Assembly: GCA_030765055.1 (NCBI GenBank)
Contig: CM060955.1
Location: 159,880,243-159,944,242, forward strand
From: Mantis religiosa
Taxonomy: Eukaryota; Arthropoda; Insecta; Mantodea; Mantidae
Reading direction: 5' to 3'
Length of the DNA: 64,000 bases
Positions 44,511-56,249 of this stretch are shown here, in pieces (the stretch's first letter is position 1; every line of letters begins with the position of its first letter). Both the position numbers and the translations under genes were made by a program. The notes under the pieces were generated by a model, which saw nothing but the letters and a program-made list of their open reading frames with translations, made no database searches and was not told the origin of the DNA.

Positions 44511-45946
44511 ATGCCCGATTTCACCAACAGATGTTAAAATCGACGTTAACAAATGTAATGTAACAATTGTCACAGTGCTAAAACTAATGTTAAATTTCGT
44601 GCATTTCACCAACCTGTTTTCTGAAAATGTTAACAAACCTGTGTTATCGCCAAGAAACTTGTAAATATCACAGCTATAGAAGGCTATGGATGAGCTGCGA
44701 TGCGCTTTTGTTTTGATTTTCGTCCGCACAAATGGCGGATGAACAAAACCATAAAGCCGTGAGACAAATTTCTCGTCTCCTGAAATGGTGACGAAGTGTA
44801 AGGATATCGTGGAAAATAAGAGGACAGATGCAGTGAATGTAAAAGAGAAAGATGTCACGGGGAAAATATTGGAAACGAATTTAATTCAAATGCATGTGTC
44901 ACTACTACAAGCACCAAACATCTTCGTCAGTATTACGTAAATTTAAATCGAGGTGCGAAGAAAAAGTGCCTTAAACGTTTCAAAACGGGAGGTGAACAAT
45001 GTATTAATCACATAATTCAGTGAATTATAAAATCGCAAAGTTATTAATACTTGAAGCAAAAGCGAGATCGGCGTATTCCTTTCGATGTATATTCTAACTC
45101 ATTATTACGTAAATTTAAAACGAGGTGCGAAGAAGGACAAGTGACTTGAACGTTTCAAGACGGCAGGTGGACAATGTATTATCCACATAATTCTGAATTA
45201 TAAAATCACAAGGTTATTAATACCTGAAGCTAATGCGAGATCATCATATTCCTTTCGATGCATGTTCTAGCTCAGTATTACGTAGATTTAAAATGAGGAG
45301 CGTAGAAGGTTTCAAGACGGGAGGTGGACTATGTATTATCCACATAATTCAGTGAATTATAAAATCGCAAGGTTATTGATACTTAAAGCAAAGGCGAGAT
45401 CGCCATATTCCTTTCGATGCATGTTTTAACTCAGTATTACGTAGATTTAAAACGAGGAGCGAGGAAGGTTTCAAGACGGCAGGTGGACAGTGTATTATCC
45501 ACATAATTCAGTGAATTATAAAATCGCAAGGTTATTAATACTTGAAGCAAAGACGAGATCGGCATATTCCTTTCGATGCATGTTCTAACCTCTCTTGTAC
45601 TTCCGCAGTAACCTTCATAGCAACATGTTTCGACAGTCTATACCTCCGTAAAACAATTTTCTTCGGATAGTTTCTCAAAGTAATTTCTCCTCATAGGCCG
45701 TACTCTATTATGAATACCATTTAGACAATCTTAAATATAGCAAATCGACATCAACAGCTGAGTTCATGCTCGCCATCTTGACTATTTACAATTGTTAAGG
45801 ACTTAACATCAGAAATTAGGCTTGTTAGTTTAACATGAGATTTAACATGAGTGTTACGCTAACACTTGTTGGTGAAATGCAATTTTTGTGTTAACTATTG
45901 CTAAACTCGTGTTAAGTCTTAACATTTGTTGGTGAAATAGGGCATA
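44511..45946. mobile_element. TA-flanked TIR element with internal tandem repeat
   Basis: The left end tgcccgatttcaccaacag (44510) and the right end ttgttggtgaaatagggca are inverted repeats, each with TA outside (cttTA|tgccc and gggca|TAac). Each arm holds a second inner copy of the motif ggtgaaat(g). The solo arm at 6928-7160 belongs to the same family. TA flanks suggest the Tc1/mariner group, but no transposase is present. The left half (44690-44860) contains a frame without recognisable domains. Confidence 0.75.
44931..45600. repeat. Four tandem copies of a 160-173 bp unit
   Basis: tattacgta recurs at 44931, 45103, 45276 and 45435. The units share aatttaaaacgaggtgcgaa, aagacggcaggtggac, cataattcagtgaattataa, aaggttattaatacttga and tattcctttcgatgcatgtt, and differ by indels. 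The array lies inside the TIR element 44511-45946. Confidence 0.85.
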
Positions 45947-46432
45947 ACAGTAGACGGGTGTGAATCCAGTCAAAATGTAAACACCGCCATATTCTCGCAA
46001 AGTAGAGCTTTGTACAGAAGATAAGCGTAAATATTTAATTTTTCTTTTAAATAATGCTACGACAGCGGTAAACGAACTGTATATAATATATTGAAAGAGG
46101 TTCAAAACTCAAAATGTACGGGAGAAAAGCTTTCAACATCGCCCACACCCAAAAATGTTCGAACTCTATGAGTTTGTAAATACATATGTATTGTCGAGTT
46201 TTACGAACAGAGAAGAAAAGTTTCTAAAGTGTGTAAACTTTGAATGCTGATACCTTTTATTAAGATACCTTTTGAAGGTAGAAGGAAACATTCTAGCCAA
46301 TACTTATAGACATGGGTTATCAATTTTGCAGATAAAAAAGCATACGTCGTGTGACGAACACAGATGATGATCAGACTGTAGTATACTATATGCCCATCTT
46401 CTAAGACCTCTCTAAACACCGCCATGCTATAC
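45947..46432. other. No gene recognised
   Basis: Spacer without recognised content. Confidence 0.4.
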
Positions 46433-46434
46433 TA

Positions 46435-47786
46435 TACCTTGTTTCTCGTAAGCTTGCCCAGTATCTCTTAACGGTCACGTGACCTAATCACCTCTCATTG
46501 GCTGCTGTTGTGGTAATGACTGTCGTGCGGTAAAAATTAGTTCGTTATTTAACATGGTGATATATCATTATATGTTGGAAGAGAATTGTCAAATTTATAT
46601 TTTCTTAACTGTTTTAATTAAATATATTACACAACAGAGTTGATTTATCTGAAATGCATGTTAATTCTTAAACGAAGTAAAGAGGAGGTCCCTTTGCTCT
46701 CAAGCACATGGCACGATAGCACGTGATATAGCGGTAGTGGTGACATTTGTTTATATGACTTTTATCACTGACCTTGTTTTGAACTGGATTAGTCATGCAT
46801 CGCCATTCGAGAGTGCGGGAGCTAAATTATTTTATTGATCGTTTATTGCGCATGTACTTATTATATGTGTAATGGCAGAGTCTACCGCCAGTTTTTCGCT
46901 GAAGTATCGCAAGGATAATTATTTACAAACATGCGAAAAAAGAATTGTGTTGCATGTGTTTAATGCACTCACAGAGAAGAATCCGTCTTTGTCAGTGAGA
47001 GAAGTCAAACAGCTGTGCTCTGAAGTTACAGGTGTGAGTGTTAGATCCGTAGGAACATCGCGACATGAAATTGAGGAAACAGGAAAACTTACCACTCCAG
47101 GCAAAAGCAGGAATAAACAAAAGTGCGTTCTTGGAGAAAATACGTGAAAAGTGTTGTGCGTCGTCATGTGTGTAGTTTTTCTTTAGAAACGAACTCCCTA
47201 ACATAAGTAACATTTCGTCTGCTGTAAATGAGGATGCAGATTTACCAAATTTCAGCAGATTGCTTATACAGCTGGGATTTGTGAATGAAAAAAGAGGCAA
47301 GAAAAATGAGCTAAAAGACAGAGGCGATATTGCTGTGTGGCGAAGACGCTATTTAAGGACAACCACACTGCACCGAGATACAAATCGCTAAATATACACG
47401 AAGAACACACGAAAAGTAAAGTATGGTGTGACACGACTTTTAAGACTGAAAGATAAGCATTTTTGAAAGGTATGTGTTCCGGTTTAAAAATCTCAGTGGA
47501 AAAGGCCAAGGGCCTTTCATTATAAACTCTTTCAGTTTCATTGCTCAGTCATTCTGTTTCAATTTGCTCAGTTCATTATAAACTTGTATTTTTGCATGCC
47601 TTCATATCCTTATTTGTATGATTTTTTATGATTTTATTTATCTTCCCGGCAATTATTACGAAATGTGACGGGAAGGCACCGCCTATGGCGTATGACGCGA
47701 AAGCATTAGCCAATTAGGGCGAGGGGGAGGGTTGTTGAACGCGGAGTGATACATTTCAGCGGGGCAAGGTTATATGAAACAGATAT
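46435..47786 (+). mobile_element. IS630/Tc1-like deletion derivative, copy 3
   Basis: TA at 46433-46434 and 47787-47788. The N-terminal frame from 46872 reads MAESTASFSLKYRKDNYLQT, EKNPSLSVREVKQLCSEVTG, VSVRSVGTSRHEIEETGKLT and stops after CVLGENT at about 47147. The next part (RHVCSFS..., LLIQLGFVNEKRGKK) is in another frame. The segment that carries YLDxxW in the other copies is deleted here. It shares with copy 2 the same frame break after PGKSRNK and the same loss of the rest of the catalytic domain, so this is a family of amplified dead elements. Confidence 0.85.
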
Positions 47787-47788
47787 TA

Positions 47789-48830
47789 GTGACATCAAAC
47801 AATTGCATATAATACATGACTTTGGTAAATATAAAAGTGTCTACCCCTCACAGAGAGCTTTGAAACTGTAAAATGCAAATATAGCTATATAATCATATCG
47901 ATCAGAGATCTAGTTATATTATTTTGTTCTAAAAAGTATGATTTACTGGTACGTCAATGTTTGGACGCAACTATTAGTAACTGTCCTATGCTTAATGTAG
48001 CAATGTTTGACGAATAATTTTCAAAACAGCTTCAAGATTTAAGTCTGAAAAACATGATCTCATTTTACATTTGTGGAAATTCATTTAAAGAGAAATATTT
48101 GCTCACAAAGGTAATGCCAAACATTCAAAGTTTCAAAGAAGACTAAATGAAAGCGGGGAAATTCCTGTTGATTGTACTGCGACGGGTTGAGGAAGTAAAT
48201 AGCGGGTGGGATGAGGACGGACTTCCCCGATGCTAGAGTTGTAGTGCCACAACTGGTCTGTGATAGTCAACTGGTCTGGTGTAGTGTGAACGCCAATAAC
48301 TGTATTTACCAGTACACTCTTTTTTGTGTTGTGTGAAATTAAAGCTAAGTCTTCAAACTACGGTATTACGGCCAGACTAGCGAAATGAGAGTACTACTCT
48401 ATACTCTATTTTCAGATATTCAGGTACAACCAGGAAATTACCAAGGAGCTAGAGGCGAAAAGAGGGACATCAATGTATCTCTTTGTTGATTAGTCCTCGT
48501 ACACAGAAATATACATTTTATTTTATCCGTTGGCTACTTCCGAGAGTTTACTAAAAATGTACATCAATCCAGAAAAGTAATATAAAATATTTTCAAAATA
48601 TGCGTGAGAACATTTATAAAACGAATCATTAGTTAGACACAACACTTCCAAGTCGTAATACCAAGATGTTATAGAAAATACCGCCTCTCCAAATTACCCC
48701 TTACATGGAAACTTATTGCATTGTCTATGTATTTATAATACACTTTCCGCGTGAAATAGAGAAAGTATGTTTTCAGACTCTCAGAATATCCCCAAAGCCG
48801 GATAAACACCAAAGACATGATACAGCTAGT
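47789..48830. other. No gene recognised
   Basis: AT-rich stretch without recognised features. The first part of the 130-codon frame at 48705-49097 (+) is non-homologous and its end runs antisense through the mariner. Confidence 0.4.
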
Positions 48831-48834
48831 GAAG

Positions 48835-51800
48835 AACGTTGTTTTGGAGGATCACCGATTGAGCATTTTCAGATATTCATGCGGCATTGTGTGCACAGAT
48901 GCCACGGAAATGCCAATTCTGGAGCCGATGTCTGCAACTGTCTTGATTTCCTGTCACACGATGTTCTGTCTTCATTGAACTGTCGCACCCAGGAACGTAC
49001 ATTAGATACATCCATGTTACCATCACCACATGCCTCACTTAACTGTCTTGGTTTGTTGTCACACGATGTTCTGCCTTCATTGAACTGTCACACCTAGGAA
49101 CGTACATTAGACACATCCATGGTACCATCACCACATGCCTCACTTAACTGTCTTGGTTTGTTGTCACACGATGTTCTGTCTTCATTGAACTGTCACACCT
49201 AGGAACGTACATTAGACACATCCATGGTACCATCACCACATGCCTCACTTAACTGTCTTGGTTTGTTGTCACACGATGTTCTGTCTTCATTGAACTGTCG
49301 CACCCAGGAACGTACATTAGACACATCCATGGTACCATCACCACATGCCTCACTTAACTGTGTTGGTTTGTTGTCACACGATGTTCTGTCTTCATTGAAC
49401 TGTCGCACCCAGGAACGTACATTACACACATCCATGGTACCATCACCACATGTCTCACTTAACTGTGTTGGTTTGTTGTCACACGATGTTCTGTCTTCAT
49501 TGAACTGTCGCACCCAGGAACGTACATTACACACATCCATGGTACCATCACCACATGCCTCACTTAACTGTCTTGGTTTGTTGTCACACGATGTTCTGTC
49601 TTCATTGAACTGTCGCACCCAGGAACGTACATTACACACATCCATGGTACCATCATCACATGCCTCACTTAACTGTGTTGGTTTGTTGTCACACGATGTT
49701 CTGTCTTCATTGAACTGTCGCACCCAGGAACGTACATTAAACACATCCATGGTACCATCACCACATGTCACACTTAACTGTGTTGGTTTGTTGTCACACG
49801 ATGTTCTGTCTTCATTGAACTGTCGCACCCAGGAACGTACATTACACACATCCATGGTACCATCACCACATACCTCACTTAACTGTCTTGGTTTGTTGTC
49901 ACACGATGTTCTGTCTTCATTGAACTGTCGCACCCAGGAACGTACATTACACACATCCATGGTACCATCACCACATGTCTCACTTAACTGTGTTGGTTTG
50001 TTGTCACACGATGTTCTGTCTTCATTGAACTGTCGCACCCAGGAACGTACATTACACACATCCATGGTACCATCACCACATGCCTCACTTAACTGTCTTG
50101 GTTTGTTGTCACACGATGTTCTGTCTTCATTGAACTGTCGCACCCAGGAACGTACATTACACACATCCATGGTACCATCATCACATGCCTCACTTAACTG
50201 TGTTGGTTTGTTGTCACACGATGTTCTGTCTTCATTGAACTGTCGCACCCAGGAACGTACATTACACACATCCATGGTACCATCACCACATGTCTCACTT
50301 AACTGTGTTGGTTTGTTGTCACACGATGTTCTGTCTTCATTGAACTGTCGCACCCAGGAACGTACATTACACACATCCATGGTACCATCACCACATACCT
50401 CACTTAACTGTCTTGGTTTGTTGTCACACGATGTTCTGTCTTCATTGAACTGTCGCACCCAGGAACGTACATTACACACATCCATGGTACCATCACCACA
50501 TGTCTCACTTAACTGTGTTGGTTTGTTGTCACACGATGTTCTGTCTTCATTGAACTGTCGCACCCAGGAACGTACATTACACACATCCATGGTACCATCA
50601 CCACATGTCTCACTTAACTGTCTTGGTTTGTTGTCACACGATGTTCTGTCTTCATTGAACTGTCGCACCCAGGAACGTACATTACACACATCCATGGTAC
50701 CATCACCACATGTCTCACATAACTGTGTTGGTTTGTTGTCACACGATGTTCTGTCTTCATTGAACTGTCGCACCCAGGAACGTACATTACACACATCCAT
50801 GTTACCATCACCACATACCTCACTCAACTGTCTTGGTTTGTTTTCACACGATGTTCTGTCTTCATTGAACTGTCGCACCCAGGAACGTACATTACACACA
50901 TCCATGGTACCATCACTACATGCCTCACTGAACTGTCTTGGTTTGTTGTCACACGATGTTCTGTCTTCATTGAACTGTCGCACCCAGGAACGTACATTAG
51001 ACACATCCATGGTACCATCACCACATGACTCACTTAACTGTCTTGGTTTGTTGTCACACGATGTTCTGCCTTCATTGAACTGTCGCACCCAGGAACGTAC
51101 ATTAGACACATCCATGGTACCATCACCACATGCCTCAGTCAACCGTCTTGGTTTGTTGTCACACGATGTTCTGTCTTCATTGAACTGTCGCACCCAGGAA
51201 CGTATATTAGACACATCCATGGTACCATCACCACATGCCTCACTTAACTGTCTTGGTTTGTTGTCACACGATGTTCTGTCTTCATTAAACTGTCGCACCC
51301 AGGAACGTACATTACACACATCCATGGTACCATCACCACATGCCTCACTTAACTGTCTTGGTTTGTTGTCACACGATGTTCTGTCTTCATTGAACTGTCG
51401 CACCCAGGAACGTATATTAGACACATCCATGGTACCATCACCACATGCCTCACTTAACTGTCTTGGTTTGTTGTCACACGATGTTCTGTCTTCATTGAAC
51501 TGTCGCACCCAGGAACGTACATTAGACACATCCATGGTACCATCACCACATGCCTCACTTAACTGTCTTGGTTTGTTGCTACATGATGTTTTGTCTTCAT
51601 TGAACTGTCACACCCAGGAACGCACATTAGACACTTCCATGGTACCATCACCACATGCCTCACTAAACTGTCTTGGTTTGCCGTCACACGATGTTCTGCC
51701 TTCATTGAACTGTCGCACCGAGGAGCGCACATTAGACACATCCATGGTACCATCATCACATGTCTCACTAAACTGTCTTGGTTTGTCGTTACACGATGTT

Positions 51801-53075
51801 GTCTTCATTGAACTGTCGCACCCAGGAACACACATTTGACACATCCATGATACCATCATCACATGCCTCACTTAACTGTCTTGGTTTGTTGCTACATGAT
51901 GTTTTGTCTTCATTGAACTGTCACACCCAGGAACGCACATTAGACACTTCCATGGTACCATCATCACATGTCTCACTAAACTGTCTTGGTTTGCCGTCAC
52001 ACGATGTTTTTTCTTCATTGAACTGTCACACCCAGGAACGCACATTAGACACTTCCATGGTACCATCACCACATGCCTCACTTAAATGTCTTGGTTTGTT
52101 GTCACACGATGTTCTGTCTTCATTGAACTCTCACACCCAGGAACGTACATTAGGCACATCCATGGTACCATCATCACATGCCTCACTTAACCGTCTTGGT
52201 TTGTTGTCACACGATGTTCTGTCTTCATTGAACTGTCACACCCAGGAACGTACATTAGACACATCCATGGTACCATCATCACATGCCTCACTTAACCGTC
52301 TTGGTTTGTTGTCACACGATGTTCTGTCTTCATTGAGCTGTCACACCCAGGAATGTACATTAGACACATCCATGGTACTATCGCCACATGCCTCACTTAA
52401 CTGTCTTGGTTTGTTGTCACACAATGTTCTGTCTTCATTGAACTGTCACACCCAGGAACGTACATTAGACACATCCATGGTACCATCACCACATGCCTCA
52501 GTCAACCGTCTTGGTTTGTTGTCACACGATGTTCTGTCTTCATTGAACTGTCTCACCCAGGAACGTACATTAGACACATCCATGGTACCATCACCACATG
52601 TCTCAGTCAATCGTCTTGGTTTGTTGTCACACGATGTTCTGTTTTCATTGAACTGTCACACCCAGGAACGTACATTAGACACATCCATGGTACCATCACC
52701 ACATGCCTCAGTCAACCGTCTTGGTTTGTTGTCACACAATGTTCTGTTTTCATTGAACTGTCTCACCCAGGAACGTACATTAGACACATCCATGATACCA
52801 TCACTACATGCCTCACTCAACTGGCGATTAATTTCAGTAGGTGTCACACCACGAAAATGGAGAAAACGAATGATTACACGCTGTTCTTACAATGAGAACG
52901 TCGCCATTTTAAGTAACAAAAACAGTCCTAACTCTTGTAGCTGTCACTAGAGTTCTATGCACTGTATAGTGCTATCATCTTTGTCAAGCATTCACAAAGA
53001 GTTCACGTGTATTAAAAAATAGAAGCTCCTATCTGGTCCCAGTCCTGAAAAAAATAGGTGTTGGACGTACCTTTT
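48835..53075 (-). mobile_element. mariner element with a 37-fold expanded transposase segment
   Basis: Minus strand, in order: leader at about 53075-52910 (shared with 13956-14108 and 15500-15540); transposase start MATFSL (stop) EQRVIIRFLHFRGVTP then TEINRQLSEACSDG; the tandem units; and, after the last unit and a frameshift, VADIGSRIGISVASVHTMPH and EYLKMLNR followed by a stop (48950-48860). Coding sequence of a single mariner gene therefore flanks the array on both sides. The catalytic half is absent. Confidence 0.85.
48953..52840 (-). repeat. Tandem array, 105-bp (35-codon) unit, 37 copies
   Basis: gtcacac(g/a)atgtt recurs every 105 bp from 48953 to 52731. On the minus strand each unit encodes RQLSEACGDGTMDVSNVRSW, VRQFNEDRTS and CDNKP, the second half of the mariner helix-turn-helix. 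The frame is open from 51535 to 49199 (22 units) and ends where Trp in RSW becomes a stop (TGG to TAG). A 2-bp deletion near 51800 breaks the frame upstream. Variants (R or T before QLSE; A, V or T before CG; GD or DD; S or C after MDV) repeat every five units: catcatcaca at 49651 and 50176, exactly 525 bp apart. The complementary strand is also open, so openness alone does not show translation. Confidence 0.95.
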
Positions 53076-53196
53076 CTTTTTCTCTATCGAGTTTACCAAA
53101 CACCTTGGCTTGCTCAAAGTAATTCCGTTAGCACATCATGTCAGTGGTTTATATTTCAAATATATTAATTACAAATATATATACACACATACATAC

Positions 53197-54136
53197 CAGG
53201 GGCGGCTCGTCCTTACCTACCGCAGCACGCTCTTTTCTGTTTTATAAATTACATTGTAAAAAAATTAAAAGACCATGTAAATAACAATGCATTATTGTAA
53301 GTATAGGAAATCGAGTACGACCATTAATGAACTCTTGATGCATGGAAAACATCTGCGTAACTAATGGAACGCATCCGTGACGTCAACGTGCTGAAAGTCA
53401 GGAAGCTCGGTAATCAGTTATTGCGCATGCGTACAGCCTTCCCCTTTTACCTCCCTGATGTCCTAAGTTCCCTAGATTTTTGCACAAATGCGTGCTGCAG
53501 CTGGGTGTTACACGGTAATCATTCGCTGTACGATGAAGCAGGGCCACCAACACTCATAGTTTTAGCTGTAGAACTTGAATATGCATTGAAAATCATTAAA
53601 CAATCTATCATTGCTTTATATTTTAGTTCTAGAAACTAATTCCATTCTTCTTACGTAAACAGATCCAATACCTAATGGCTATAAAATCGTGGGACAGATT
53701 GTTTGTGATGCACCTATCATATTGACACGATGCTCCATTCCTGCGACCATAATAAGTGAATGTGGTGTATCCAAGTATTCCTTTGTGTAACGTTATTTAG
53801 TATATGATATCAGTTTCTTTATTTTGTGTGAGAGTGTGAAATGTGTTATAAATTCACTTTATTCAGTGTATGAGTAATTTGATATTACGAGGAGTTTAAC
53901 CAATAAATAATGAACATGGTTAACGAACTTCTGAAAACTGCCTTTTCAAGGCGATCATTAAAAGAAAGGGTAAGTATAAAACTGTTAGGGCGACCAATAC
54001 TCGATCTAAAAATTGAGCAAAGAGCGAAAGGAAGTAGAAATTCTGTTTATATCATGAAGAAACATCGGTGCATGGACTTCATTTTTCAAAACCTTTTCCC
54101 GCAACACGCTGTTTTTTTCGGCACGAGCCGCCTCTG
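53197..54136. mobile_element. hAT-type non-autonomous transposon
   Basis: The inverted ends caggggcggctcgtcc and the reverse complement of ggcacgagccgcctctg bound 940 bp. Perfect 8-bp direct repeats atacatac lie at 53189-53196 and 54137-54144. Ends of the form CAGxGGCG and 8-bp duplications define the hAT superfamily. A 75-codon frame at 53910-54137 (+), MNMVNELLKTAFSRRSLKER onwards, may be the start of a lost gene. No transposase or BED finger is recognisable. Confidence 0.9.
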
Positions 54137-54289
54137 ATACATACCAACCAATAATGATGGTTATTTTAGTGCTTACGTCGCGATTCATTGTTATAATATG
54201 TTGGTATTATTTTTATTTGTATCATGAAACCTGTTTGAGGTAAAGATATGGTGCTTTCATGCTTATGTTAGAAATATTTCTTTCTGCCT

Positions 54290-54530
54290 TCCTATCACCA
54301 AGGCGGCCCGGGTTCGATCCCAGGCGACCACAAAGTGAGATTTGTGGTGGACAACACGGCGCTGGGGCGGGTTTTCTCCGGGACCTCTGGTTTCCCCCGC
54401 CATCTCATTCCACCGGTGCTCCATCTTCATCTCATGCATCATCAGTGTCATCGCCTGCGGTGCCGTATGTAGTAAAAGCGGGCGTTAAACACAACACATT
54501 TCATTTCATTTCATTTCCTGCTTTCCTAGA
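54290..54530 (+). mobile_element. tRNA-derived SINE, family B, 5'-truncated
   Basis: It begins inside the head (caccaaggcggcccgggttc, B box gggttcgatccc), then gtggtggacaacacggcgct, catctcattccaccggtgct and cgtatgtagtaaaagcgggc. It ends with the tail cacatttcatttcatttcat. Full-length relatives are at 60506 and 61460. Confidence 0.85.
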
Positions 54531-55500
54531 GGATCACTTTTTGTAATACTTGAATTTTTTTCTTAGTCTCACACTCCCCTTGCAGAACTTGGATTGGTTG
54601 CTGGCATGTCAACGTTCAAGGACAAAATCATCTCATTTAAAAGTCACAGTAAATGCTTTTTCAACAAAGAGCTTTAGTCCCTCATTCACGTAATGATGTT
54701 CATCGTATTTCTGAACCGCAAGTAACAAAAAGCTACAAAATCTACTGGTCAAAGACCGGACCACTAGTCTCCTATTCTTTTTTGTCATCATACTTCACGT
54801 TAAACTATGTCTACATCTCTTCTTCAGTACATATAAAATTGATCGTTGTAGAAACGCGAAACGTCACGATTAGATATGCATGTCAGTTGTAAGTCATAAA
54901 TCAAGATCTCGTCCCTCCTTTTATTCTCTCATATCTAATGCAAGCAAGCAGGATTGATAAATGACCAGTAAGTCACCTCTAAGTTAATAATTAGTACAGA
55001 ACAAACTGGTTTAATGCGATATAATGAGGTAAAACATATTCATTATCACAAATTGAACATCGCCTGCATTATTATTTTGAAGTTGACTGATGCTTAGACA
55101 CTCACATGTTCTACATTGACGTCAGTGTTCCACATTATATGGTGATGTCTCATCAATAATATTGGTCTTTTTATTTCAAACGTACTGCTACAAGTTACTC
55201 TAATTTATACAGTACGCATTATTACATTTTATATTCTTGAACCGCAAATCAATTAGATCTGTTATCTCGCAGTACACCAATTTTTAGCCTTAGATGCAGA
55301 GAATTCGTTTATACACATTTCAAATGATTTAAAGTGTTCAAAATTTCATTCACGTACGAAATGGGTCCAAACACATTGTAAGCTGATGGCACAAAATCAA
55401 GGGTCTGGTAGTAGTTCAATTCCTTCAAATTCTCTAATGTTTTCTAATGTTCTGTAACCTGCAGATCTGACATTTTCTGCTGTAATAGAACTGTTTCTAT
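54531..55500. other. No gene recognised
   Basis: AT-rich spacer. No motifs were found in the 79-codon frame at 54653-54892 (+). Confidence 0.4.
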
Positions 55501-55519
55501 AATAGTAATGGACACCTCC

Positions 55520-56070
55520 CGTTGCAACCATTAGTCTTGGCTGGGCAGCCATTTGCGATGGAGCTTCCCATCACTTCCACCGCCAAGTGCGAGTTGTGTG
55601 CACTGATCCATTCTTTTAGTGCCCTGAGATTCATCGTCAGTTATGCGAAGTCTATGGGCCACAGTGTATGGACGTCAAATACGTACGAAAGTGGGTCAGA
55701 GAGTTCAAAGACAGACGTACAAACGTCCATGACGAGAAGCGTTCTGGTTGGCCTTCGGTTTCAGACAAACAATTGCAAAAGTGGAGCAAGAAATGTGTGA
55801 CAGTTCGCGAGCTGTACGAACTTATCCCAGAAGTCAGTAAGACCACGATTGACAAGAATTTGACCGAACATTTGTATTATCGCAAGGTGTGTGCGGGGTG
55901 GGTCCCTAAAATGCTCCTGGCCCAGTTCGGATGGGAAATCCTCACCCATTCCCCCTATAGTCTAGACTTAGCACCTAGTGATTGTCATCTGTTTCCTGAG
56001 TTGAAGTCACACCTGGGTGGAACACTTTTGAGCGCCACCTGCGCAACTTGGCGGAGAGTGCTATGACAAG
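55520..56070 (+). pseudogene. mariner transposase relic with internal deletion
   Basis: The helix-turn-helix part reads MDVKYVRKWVREFKDRRTNV, HDEKRSGWPSVSDKQLQ, VRELYELIPEVSKTTIDKNL and VCAGWVPKMLL. It then jumps directly to FGWEILTHSPYSLDLAPSDC with the third catalytic Asp, and HLFPELKSHLGG. The first two catalytic Asp regions are missing. The upstream N-terminus (55560-55670) is in another frame (KCELCALIHSFSALRF). The 3' end may be ttattttacggacacgccc near 56217-56235. The copy is inactive. Confidence 0.8.
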
Positions 56071-56249
56071 GATATACAAAAACTGCCACAGCGCATGCAA
56101 ATTGTATCGATCGCAATGGTGATTACGTTGAAAAATAGCTGTAAGTTCCGCTTTTCCATTAATGTAACATTCATTGAGAATAAATATGTTTTCTATATTA
56201 AACAAAATTGGAGCCCTTATTTTACGGACACGCCCAGTAACTTAGCTAG

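Noticed and set aside
46919..47509. Minus-strand frames over the third IS630/Tc1-like copy
   Set aside because: Antisense of the recognisable transposase pieces.
49224..51839. 871-codon plus-strand open frame through the mariner array
   Set aside because: It is the antisense of the transposase-derived unit. Any unit of 105 bp lacking a stop in a frame gives a long open frame in that frame, so length carries no coding evidence.
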